Positions 1-5,031 of a stretch of 5,083 nt of DNA are shown here, piece after piece. The notes beneath the pieces were generated by a model that was not told the origin of the DNA, did not search any database, and saw nothing but the letters and a program-made list of their open reading frames with translations. The stretch's first letter is position 1. Each line of letters starts with the position of its first letter. This stretch comes from CAZHOV01 sp964534315 (GTDB lineage Bacteria > Bacteroidota > Bacteroidia > Chitinophagales > Saprospiraceae). The translations under genes and the position numbers were made by a program. The stretch spans positions 1-5,083 of the forward strand of contig CAZHOV010000253.1 in NCBI GenBank assembly GCA_964534315.1, written 5' to 3'.

Positions 1-171
1 GTAATGGCCGTTCCCCAGGAATACAGAGATAAGATCGTCGCCAATATCCCTATGGGCCGACTTGGCGGAACTGCCGAAATTGCCCACCTGGTTTCTTTCC
101 TAGCCTCTGAGGAAGCTGCATTCATCACCGGCGCCAATTATGCCATTAATGGCGGACAACATGTTTATTAA
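1..171 (+). CDS. phaB: Acetoacetyl-CoA reductase (PhaB-type SDR), C-terminal 56 residues, 5' end outside window
   Basis: Reading frame 1 is open from the first base to a TAA at 169-171 and gives the last 56 residues of a short-chain dehydrogenase/reductase. Visible SDR tail features are the substrate-lid segment starting VMAVPQEY, the IPMGRLG turn, the helix AEIAHLVSFLASEEA, the FITGANYAINGG strand that closes the Rossmann fold, and a final QHVY. The ending INGGQH(V/M) is typical of NADPH- or NADH-dependent acetoacetyl-CoA reductases, which reduce acetoacetyl-CoA to (R)-3-hydroxybutyryl-CoA, the monomer for PHA synthesis; generic FabG proteins end more often in VNGGMYM-like sequences. The catalytic Ser/Tyr/Lys and the cofactor site are off the left edge, so function rests on the tail and on the PHA neighbours. 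The gene converges on phaC. An off-window phaA partner is plausible but not seen. Confidence 0.8.
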   Translation, partial: VMAVPQEYRDKIVANIPMGRLGGTAEIAHLVSFLASEEAAFITGANYAINGGQHVY

Positions 172-177
172 AACGCT

Positions 178-218
178 GAAGGCTGTCTCATTACTAAATG
201 AAACAGCCTTCTAAATTT
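178..218 (+). terminator. Hairpin terminator after phaB, possibly bidirectional
   Basis: Nine-base perfect arms, GAAGGCTGT (178-186) and ACAGCCTTC (203-211), enclose a second perfect 5-bp arm pair, TCATT (188-192) and AATGA (197-201), separated from the first by one C/A mismatch, with a 4-base ACTA loop. A T-rich tail (TAAATTTCTTTCT) follows. It starts 6 bases after the phaB stop. On the minus strand the same stem is followed by AGCGTTTTAA, so it could also stop transcripts coming out of phaC, although the heptamer array lies in between. Confidence 0.75.
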
Positions 219-234
219 CTTTCTAAGAAGAAGT

Positions 235-263
235 TTTGGTGTTTTGAAATACCAAAGATTTTT
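235..263 (+). terminator. Possible second terminator downstream of phaB
   Basis: TTTGGTGTTT (235-244) pairs with AAATACCAAA (247-256) with one G-U wobble. The innermost pairs must open to give a usable loop. The stem is followed by GA and five T (259-263). The stem is AT-rich and weak compared with the hairpin at 178-211, so it may be a back-up terminator or chance. Confidence 0.3.
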
Positions 264-360
264 GGGACTCTCCCCAATATTTTTTTGATAAGTAATTACC
301 TCAATTTCTGATGCTTAGTCAAGAAAGCTAGTTCACTTAATCAACTTAGCTGACAAAGTA

Positions 361-500
361 CTAACTACTCATTACTCATTACTCATTACTCATTACTAAC
401 TACTCATTACTCATTACTAACTACTCATTACTCATTACTCATTACTCATTACTCATTACTCATTGCTCATCGCTCATTGCACATCGCTCATCGCTCAATC
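361..500. repeat. Tandem heptamer array, 20 units, consensus CTCATTA
   Basis: Twenty contiguous 7-base units stay in exact phase across 140 bases. Eleven are CTCATTA and three are the variant CTAACTA (361, 396 and 417). The right-hand six are diverged (CTCATTG, CTCATCG, CTCATTG, CACATCG, CTCATCG, CTCAATC). The homogeneous part is far from phaC and the degenerate part is next to it. The last unit (494-500) overlaps the phaC stop codon at 495-497. Read in the phaC direction the unit is TAATGAG. The unit length is not a multiple of three, so stop codons appear in all frames. It resembles the heptanucleotide tandem repeats known from cyanobacteria and other bacteria; no function is evident. Confidence 0.95.
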
Positions 501-1541
501 CCGCTCTACCAGCCATTTTGCAATAGCAGGGGTCAACATTTTTTGTGAGCGGCTGCCAACGAACACCCCAATGTGTCCACCCGGGAATTCCATCAATTCC
601 TTATCTTCTGAAGAAATGAGTTCATTTATAGGCTTGGTCGTATCGGGAGGAACGATATGATCGCCACTGGCGTAGATCGTTAAAACCGGCATATCAATGT
701 TTGAAAGATCGACTTGGTGTTGGCCAAGTTTAAATTCTCCCTTGATCAGCTTGTTTTGTTGGTACATTTCCTTTATAAAAACACGGTAGGTATCACCAGC
801 TTGTGCAGGAGAGTCGGCTACCCATTTTTCCATTCGCAGGAAGTTCATCAACCGATCCTTATTCTGCATCGTTTTGGGTAATGCCATATATTTTCGGGCC
901 TTATTCATAGGCTTTAGCAAGTCAAAACCCGTATTGAGAAAGTCGCCGGGTACTAGCCCGTTAAATCCTTCTACGATTGCATCCACATCCATGTCTTTCG
1001 CCCATTTAAACAACAGGCCTTCCTCATTTTCAAAATCGACCGGAGTAACCAGTGTGATCAGGTTCTTGATCTTATGCGGGAAAATGGAACTATAGATCAG
1101 GCTAAAGGTACCGCCCTGGCAAACGCCCAGGAGATTGACCTTGTCAATACCGTGCTCTCTGCGGATGAAATTGACGGTGTCATTGAGGTTGCCGAGAATA
1201 TAATCTTCCATTCTTTTATGGCGATCGAGACGGGTAGGGTAGCCCCAATCGATCAGGTACACATCAATCCCCTCGCTCAACAATTTTCTGATAAAACTAC
1301 GATCTGGTTGAAGGTCCATCATCTCCCAGCGGTTGACTAAGGCGTAGGAGATCAATACCGGCGTTTTTGCTTTTGGCGCTTCTTCGCGTTCAAAGTGATA
1401 TAGCTTAACTTTGCCATCTTCCCAAACTACATTCTTTGGTGCGGTAGCGATATCCACATCATCCAGAACTGCAATATTTCGAATGGCATCTGCGGAAGTA
1501 TCGACTTGCTCAATGAATTTTTCTCTTATTTCGTTAATCAT
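495..1541 (-). CDS. phaC: Class III poly(3-hydroxyalkanoate) synthase, catalytic subunit PhaC
   Basis: This 348-residue alpha/beta-hydrolase-fold enzyme polymerises (R)-3-hydroxyacyl-CoA into PHA at the granule surface and releases CoA. The lipase-like box GVCQGG carries the nucleophile Cys141; Asp294 lies in YASGDHIVPP and His323 in GGHIGVF. The Cys-Asp and Asp-His spacings (153 and 29 residues) equal those of the Allochromatium vinosum class III enzyme (C149/D302/H331). The length also fits class III/IV (about 350-360 residues) and not the roughly 560-590 residues of class I/II. Other family signs are LIDWGYP (97-102) and VTPVDF (165-170). The ATG at 1539-1541 gives the expected N-terminus; its leader is A/T-rich with no obvious Shine-Dalgarno. 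The gene lies downstream of phaE on the same strand, with a scaffold gap between them. The heptamer array overlaps its stop codon. The frame is intact. Confidence 0.95.
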   Translation of the reverse strand: MINEIREKFIEQVDTSADAIRNIAVLDDVDIATAPKNVVWEDGKVKLYHFEREEAPKAKTPVLISYALVNRWEMMDLQPDRSFIRKLLSEGIDVYLIDWGYPTRLDRHKRMEDYILGNLNDTVNFIRREHGIDKVNLLGVCQGGTFSLIYSSIFPHKIKNLITLVTPVDFENEEGLLFKWAKDMDVDAIVEGFNGLVPGDFLNTGFDLLKPMNKARKYMALPKTMQNKDRLMNFLRMEKWVADSPAQAGDTYRVFIKEMYQQNKLIKGEFKLGQHQVDLSNIDMPVLTIYASGDHIVPPDTTKPINELISSEDKELMEFPGGHIGVFVGSRSQKMLTPAIAKWLVERD

Positions 1542-1564
1542 GATAATTTATATTTTGGTGCATA

Positions 1565-1596
1565 GGTATAACGGTGCAACGGTGCAACGGTGCAAC
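1565..1596. repeat. Tandem octamer repeat, 3 perfect and 1 degenerate copy
   Basis: GGTGCAAC is repeated head to tail at 1573-1580, 1581-1588 and 1589-1596. It is preceded in phase by GGTATAAC (1565-1572), which differs at two bases, and followed by a partial GGT. On the phaC strand the unit reads GTTGCACC. The array sits 24 bases upstream of the phaC start, in its leader or promoter region. Confidence 0.9.
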
Positions 1597-1656
1597 GGTA
1601 TTTAATTTCTGTTTATTTCTCCCTTAAACCTGTGTAACCTTTTCAATTTAAAAAAG

Positions 1657-1666
1657 NNNNNNNNNN
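1657..1666. other. Assembly gap (10 N)
   Basis: Ten consecutive Ns lie between phaE and phaC. A round number of Ns usually marks a scaffold join of unknown true length, so the phaE-phaC distance of 225 bases, and anything within the gap, is not certain. Confidence 0.97.
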
Positions 1667-1700
1667 GTAGTCCGGAAAAACCGGCTACCGCCGAAAACGG
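1667..1700. other. Small GC-rich hairpins beside the assembly gap
   Basis: GTAG-T-CCGG (1667-1675) pairs with CCGG-CTAC (1681-1688) around an AAAAA loop, leaving one bulged T. A second minimal hairpin, CCG-AAAA-CGG, lies at 1691-1700. They are about 66-100 bases downstream of the phaE stop on the phaE strand. No T-tract follows within the visible sequence, because the gap begins there, so a terminator role cannot be judged. Confidence 0.5.
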
Positions 1701-1766
1701 ATAAATTAAAAAACAGGATACTTCATGCTAAATAAAGTATATCTTTAAAAACCTACAGATGGGTGT

Positions 1767-3326
1767 TTAATTCATCAATTGTTTAGCTTGTTTTGCCCAA
1801 TCGTCTCTTTTAGCTCTTCCTTGAAAGGAAGAAATGAGAGAATCGATCAGATTGTATTCGTGCTCGGTCATTTTGCTGATTTGATTGTAGTTGTAGATGC
1901 CGATAGAGTTGAGCATTTTTTCCAACTTCGGGCCTACTCCTTTTATTTTTTTCAAATCGTCTTTTGTTGATTCATCACCTTGTCCGATAGTATTTAAGAG
2001 GTTACTTTTCGGGTCGTCATTTTTTTTTTGCGTTGTTTTTCCTTTCGCTGCATTAGGAGCCGCTGGAGTTTCCTGATGACTTTCCAACTGATACTCTAGC
2101 TGTCTGATTTTTTTTCGTAAAGCGGACAACTCCTGAGCCACTTCGTCAGCATGCGATTTGGTCAAAAACGGGAAATCTTGAAAGGCGATCTCGGCCATTT
2201 GTTCCAACTTGGATTTTACCGTTACGCCTAATTCCGCAACTTCGCTTTGCAGTTCTGAATATTCTTTTGAGTTTAGAAATTCTAACATATGGTTTTCCAA
2301 CACATTAAAGAAATGTTGGAAAAACGCATCGTAATCGGGTAATTCTTTTGATTCTCGATATTTGTGGTAGTATTCCTTAACCGTTTCCGGTAATGCGGTG
2401 TAGCCAGATTCGAAAACCTGAGACTGTAGGTTAGCGCTATGGATAAGGAAAGATGTGTAGGCAAACTGCAGATCATTCATTAACTTAAGGATCTCCATTT
2501 CCTTATTTTGCGCCATTGGCATATCGTACATAGAGGCAAATCCTTCATTTACCATCTGGCTGGTAGCAAGCGTGGCCTGAAAGATGGGATTGACGTTATT
2601 TTTTCCTAAGTGGCTAAAGTATTTCTGCCAGTCCTGATCCATACCTTGAAATTTAGGCATGTTTTTTTGGAAAAATTCGATGTATTGATTGAAGAACGCA
2701 TTAACAGATTCCAGTATGCCATCCATATTTTTTACCGGCTTAAAGCCCATAAATTTACCCATAATGTCATAATAGGCATCCGGAGCAAAATATTTCTCGA
2801 TACCTTTAGGATCATACATTCCGAATTGGATCATTTTTTGGAAAGCGTCCCAGTACTTTTCCATATCGTTGTAAATAGAGTTGAAATTGGACAGGTGAGG
2901 TCTCATGCTAAAGGGCATTTTGGAGAAGATGGTCTCCATCATCCAATTACTCTGTTTAGTAAGGTCATTTCGCCAGGTTTCAAAATTAAAACCATTGGCA
3001 TTATTGAAACCATTCTTCCATTCAGGCATTTTCATACCCATTTTAGAAGCATTTTCTTTGTACGTATCCATCATTTTTTCGGTGAACGATTGCTGGATTT
3101 CCATCCATTTTTTTGCCTGCTGCGGCCATTTTTCCAGAGCTTCTTGTGGATTATCCACTTTTAGAGCATTGGTAAAGAATTCTTGTTGACGCTTATACCA
3201 ATCTTCCAAAAAATTAGAATCTTTAGTAGAGTGGTCAAAAGATTCCATGACATCCTGAGAAGCCTTACTCCAGAAATCGAACAGCTTCTTTTGGTTTTCC
3301 ATTAAGGCTTCAAGTTGCTTATTCAT
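1767..3326 (-). CDS. phaE: PhaE-like class III PHA synthase subunit with C-terminal helix-hairpin-helix domain
   Basis: This 519-residue soluble, mostly helical protein is rich in Met, Phe, Tyr and Trp. Residues about 1-95 resemble the neighbouring phasin (EKWP at 65-68, then K.ME.Q..F..K.MD.Y). Residues about 225-412 look like the PhaE family, which binds and activates class III PhaC; the clearest mark is FPFLTKSHADEVAQELSAL (386-404) leading into a short coiled coil, matching the conserved PhaE tail. A polar Ala/Pro/Lys linker (about 416-455) joins it to a helix-hairpin-helix domain at about 456-517 (IKGVGPK at 461-467, then FQGRAKRDDWAKQAKQL). This domain resembles the one appended to some NuoE and ribosomal L21 proteins. 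Allochromatium PhaE is about 357 residues, so this protein is unusually long. The ATG at 3324-3326 has an A-rich leader. The stop lies 225 bases before phaC, across the gap. The PhaE role is supported by context; the role of the HhH domain is unknown. Confidence 0.82.
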   Translation of the reverse strand: MNKQLEALMENQKKLFDFWSKASQDVMESFDHSTKDSNFLEDWYKRQQEFFTNALKVDNPQEALEKWPQQAKKWMEIQQSFTEKMMDTYKENASKMGMKMPEWKNGFNNANGFNFETWRNDLTKQSNWMMETIFSKMPFSMRPHLSNFNSIYNDMEKYWDAFQKMIQFGMYDPKGIEKYFAPDAYYDIMGKFMGFKPVKNMDGILESVNAFFNQYIEFFQKNMPKFQGMDQDWQKYFSHLGKNNVNPIFQATLATSQMVNEGFASMYDMPMAQNKEMEILKLMNDLQFAYTSFLIHSANLQSQVFESGYTALPETVKEYYHKYRESKELPDYDAFFQHFFNVLENHMLEFLNSKEYSELQSEVAELGVTVKSKLEQMAEIAFQDFPFLTKSHADEVAQELSALRKKIRQLEYQLESHQETPAAPNAAKGKTTQKKNDDPKSNLLNTIGQGDESTKDDLKKIKGVGPKLEKMLNSIGIYNYNQISKMTEHEYNLIDSLISSFQGRAKRDDWAKQAKQLMN

Positions 3327-3370
3327 GATGATAGATTTTTTTTGATTGATAATTGGTAATTAAGTTAGAG

Positions 3371-3412
3371 TTGGGCTGTTAACAGAATGTATTTTCCGTT
3401 CGTACAGCCCAA
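3371..3412 (-). promoter_or_regulatory. Hairpin between phasin and phaE (possible attenuator or partial terminator)
   Basis: Perfect 9-base arms, TTGGGCTGT (3371-3379) and ACAGCCCAA (3404-3412), enclose 24 bases that contain further short pairing (AAC/GTT and GAA/TTC). It lies in the 98-base phasin-phaE spacer, 12 bases after the phasin stop in the direction of transcription. No strong T-tract follows on the minus strand (ACTCTAACTTAATT), so full termination is unlikely. Partial termination, or protection of the upstream phasin mRNA from 3' decay, would suit a gene whose product is needed in excess of the synthase. Confidence 0.5.
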
Positions 3413-3424
3413 TCCTGAGTTTTG

Positions 3425-3856
3425 CTATTGCTTAAAAAACGATTGAAACGCTTCTGTGTTTGATTTTGTCGTTTCGACCATAGCCTCAAAGTTCTTTTGA
3501 TACAGCTCTGTTGCTTTTTTAAACATATCCGGGTAGTGGTTATCCGTATACTTTTCAAAGATCTGACGGTAGAAATCCATGGTCTTGTTGTAAAAATCCA
3601 TTTGTAATTCCATCGCCTTTGCATAATGATCTGGCCATTTCTCTACCATTTCATTAACATTCTCGAATTTCATAGACGCTTCGGTAAGGTGTTGTTGCTT
3701 TTCCCAGTACTCTTTTAAAATTTCCTGACCTTTTTCAGATACTTCACGGTCTACCTTGAATAATTCAGCCATTTCCTGGGCATTCTTATTCATGGTTTCT
3801 ACAAGTTGATTCTGATTTTCAACAATGTTTTTGAAGGCATCGGTTGACTTTGTCAT
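3425..3856 (-). CDS. Phasin-like PHA granule-associated protein
   Basis: This 143-residue protein is predicted to be almost entirely helical, with no signal peptide, membrane segment or catalytic motif. It has amphipathic stretches rich in Met, Phe, Tyr, Gln and Lys, as expected for phasins that coat PHA granules and control their number and size. Residues 46-98 align without a gap to PhaE residues 39-91, with 19 of 53 identical by eye, including EKWP (72-75) and the K.ME.Q..F..K.MD.Y pattern. The gene is first in the minus-strand order phasin-phaE-phaC and has its own good promoter at 3906-3936. The start at 3854-3856 is the only sensible ATG; its leader (ATCATATCACC) has no Shine-Dalgarno. 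The alternative is a small PhaE- or PhaR-like synthase partner. I am confident of granule association from context and less so of the exact family. Confidence 0.72.
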   Translation of the reverse strand: MTKSTDAFKNIVENQNQLVETMNKNAQEMAELFKVDREVSEKGQEILKEYWEKQQHLTEASMKFENVNEMVEKWPDHYAKAMELQMDFYNKTMDFYRQIFEKYTDNHYPDMFKKATELYQKNFEAMVETTKSNTEAFQSFFKQ

Positions 3857-3905
3857 GGTGATATGATTTTAAGTGATAAGGTTTTATTTCTATTTGTTGT
3901 CGATA

Positions 3906-3936
3906 CAAAATTAAGCCCCACAACTATGGTATTCAA
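3906..3936 (-). promoter_or_regulatory. Bacteroidota-type promoter for phasin (-33/-7)
   Basis: On the minus strand TTG (complement of 3934-3936) is followed by 20 bases and TAATTTTG (complement of 3906-3913). This matches the TTG-N(about 19-21)-TAnnTTTG pattern used by the primary sigma factor of Bacteroidota. Transcription would begin near 3899-3902 and leave a leader of about 45 bases before the phasin ATG. It could serve the whole phasin-phaE-phaC run. Confidence 0.6.
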
Positions 3937-3982
3937 GCGTGAAAATTGAATTGTAACCATTGACTTAAAAAAGAATTACTAG

Positions 3983-3996
3983 ATTAAAATTTTAAT
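3983..3996. repeat. AT palindrome nested in a CATTGAC/GTCAATG inverted repeat
   Basis: ATTAAAATTTTAAT (3983-3996) is a perfect 14-base palindrome. It sits almost centrally between CATTGAC (3958-3964) and its reverse complement GTCAATG (4009-4015), upstream of the phasin promoter. It could be a protein-binding site, but AT-rich sequence produces such palindromes easily. Confidence 0.35.
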
Positions 3997-4050
3997 AAGT
4001 GTTTGTTTGTCAATGTCTTAAGGTGCTATGAACATGGCCTTGACGAGTTT

Positions 4051-4103
4051 TTAGGTGGAGTCCATCTATAGGTGGAGTCCACCTATAGATGGACTCCACC
4101 TAA
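4051..4103. repeat. 53-bp palindrome made of three 17-bp palindromic units
   Basis: From 4051 to 4103 the sequence is its own reverse complement except for the central base G4077. It is also three head-to-tail 17-base units: 4053-4069 (AGGTGGAGTCCATCTAT), 4070-4086 (AGGTGGAGTCCACCTAT) and 4087-4103 (AGATGGACTCCACCTAA). The 15-base core of the middle unit is palindromic around a central base; the cores of units 1 and 3 are exact reverse complements of each other. An outer inverted pair, CCTTGAC (4038-4044) and GTCAAGG (4113-4119), flanks the whole. It lies between two divergent genes with no T-tract, so a simple terminator is unlikely. An operator cluster or a REP-like/miniature mobile repeat are the main alternatives. 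Confidence 0.92.
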
Positions 4104-4154
4104 GCGGCCTTAGTCAAGGTAATAATTAGCGAAAAATATACACTTGTTTATCAG

Positions 4155-4184
4155 TTGCTAAACCTAATTATAAATGTAGTTTTT
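4155..4184 (+). promoter_or_regulatory. Candidate promoter for the right-hand SDR gene
   Basis: TTG (4155-4157), 19 bases, then TAGTTTTT (4177-4184), a 7-of-8 match to TAnnTTTG. The leader would be about 100 bases. A weaker alternative is the TTG of TTTGAAGG near 4204-4206 with TAAATTTT 17 bases later. Neither is decisive in this AT-rich stretch. Confidence 0.3.
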
Positions 4185-4290
4185 TGTCTCAGTCAATAAT
4201 TAATTTGAAGGTCTCCGAGGGGAATAAATTTTTTTATTGTCTCTTTGAATGATAGTTTTAGCACAAATTTTAAATAAAACTCTAATAGAT

Positions 4291-5031
4291 ATGAAACTAG
4301 AAAATAAAGTTGCAATCATCACGGGCGCTGCCCAGGGAATTGGAAAAGGTGTTGCTGAACGTTTTGTTAAGGAAGGAGCAAAAATTGCCATTTGGGACAT
4401 TAATGCAGAACTTGGAGCGCAAGTAGCTAAAACGCTAGATTCCAGCGGAGAAAAGGTAAAATTTTACCAGGTCAATACCGTTGATTTTGAAGCCACCCAA
4501 AAAGCTGCACAGCAGGTGGTTGACGATTTCGGACAGATCGATATTCTGATTAACAATGCCGGTATTACGCGTGATTCCACGCTTAAAAAGATGACACCTG
4601 AGCAGTGGAAGCAAGTGATTGATGTCAATCTCACAGGCGTATTCAACGGTACCAAAGCGGTTTATCCCTTTATGGCCGAGCGGGAATACGGACGAATTAT
4701 CTCGGCCAGCTCTGTCGTAGGCTTATATGGAAATTTCGGTCAGGGAAATTACTCCGCTACCAAAGCCGGACTCATTGGTATGACTAAAACCTGGGCCAAA
4801 GAGTTGGGGCGCAAGAAGATCACGGTCAATGCCGTAGCTCCCGGATTTATCAATACTGAAATGATGCGGACGATCCCCGAAAAGGTACTTGATATGTTTA
4901 GAGGAAAAACGCCTCTTGGCCGGTTGGGGGAAGTGGATGAAGTTGCGAACGTTTATTTATTCCTTGCTTCTGACGAAGCTTCATTTGTGACAGGGACTGT
5001 GGTGAGTGTGGATGGGGGAGTGACGTTGTAA
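4291..5031 (+). CDS. FabG/PhaB-like short-chain dehydrogenase (3-oxoacyl-CoA/ACP or acetoacetyl-CoA reductase)
   Basis: The 246-residue protein is a complete classical SDR. It has the nucleotide-binding TGAAQGIG (11-18), NNAG (88-91), DVNLTG with Asn113, and the catalytic Ser141, Tyr154 and Lys158 (YSATK), with the Ser-Tyr spacing of 13 seen in E. coli FabG. The C-terminus has PLGRLGEVDEVA and FVTGTVVSVDGG. It would reduce a 3-oxoacyl thioester to the (R)-3-hydroxy form, which could feed PhaC. Asp36 at the end of strand 2 (IAIWDIN) usually favours NAD(H) over NADP(H) in classical SDRs. The ATG at 4291 puts TGxxxGxG at the normal distance; an in-frame ATG at 4249 would add an untypical MIVLAQILNKTLID extension. 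The gene diverges from the phasin operon across a 434-base control region. FabG, PhaB and other SDRs cannot be separated by sequence alone. Confidence 0.85.
   Translation: MKLENKVAIITGAAQGIGKGVAERFVKEGAKIAIWDINAELGAQVAKTLDSSGEKVKFYQVNTVDFEATQKAAQQVVDDFGQIDILINNAGITRDSTLKKMTPEQWKQVIDVNLTGVFNGTKAVYPFMAEREYGRIISASSVVGLYGNFGQGNYSATKAGLIGMTKTWAKELGRKKITVNAVAPGFINTEMMRTIPEKVLDMFRGKTPLGRLGEVDEVANVYLFLASDEASFVTGTVVSVDGGVTL

Larger units (their letters stand above)
172..494. other. Convergent intergenic region between phaB and phaC
   Basis: The 323-base region holds the phaB terminator (178-211), a weaker hairpin (235-256), about 95 bases of AT-rich sequence (264-360) in which I see no gene or clear signal, and the heptamer array from 361 onward. 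There is no supported coding sequence. A short plus-strand open frame that begins inside the array at 463 is antisense to phaC and is not believable. Confidence 0.7.
3857..4290. other. Divergent intergenic control region between phasin and SDR
   Basis: The 434 bases contain the phasin promoter (3906-3936), a nested AT palindrome (3958-4015), the triple-unit palindrome (4051-4103) and a candidate promoter for the right-hand SDR (4155-4184). The stretch 4185-4290 is AT-rich and includes CTCCGAGGGGAAT near 4213-4225; I see no clear riboswitch or small gene in it. A start codon at 4249 is in frame with the SDR but would add 14 residues that are not family-like. Confidence 0.65.

Noticed and set aside
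361..500. Repeat-rich stretch as a CRISPR array
   Set aside because: Units are 7 bases, directly abutting, with no unique spacers and no cas genes nearby.
1411..1605. Plus-strand open frame ending in the octamer array
   Set aside because: Antisense to the phaC N-terminus; the tail is just translated repeat.
2610..3164. 184-residue plus-strand open frame
   Set aside because: It lies entirely antisense to phaE; its His/Phe/Ile-rich composition is what the reverse complement of a Met/Asn/Lys-rich gene gives, and it shows no domain.
3379..3624. 81-residue minus-strand open frame overlapping the phasin gene
   Set aside because: It is another frame of the phasin coding sequence extended through the hairpin spacer; the composition (Arg/Thr/Trp/Ser) is not protein-like here and the phasin frame is well supported.
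4051..4103. Palindrome as a rho-independent terminator
   Set aside because: It lies between divergent gene starts, not after a gene end, and no T-tract follows on either strand.
4249..4290. Upstream ATG as the start of the right-hand SDR
   Set aside because: It would add 14 residues before the normal SDR start (MKLENKVAIITG); the ATG at 4291 gives the usual family length of 246 residues.
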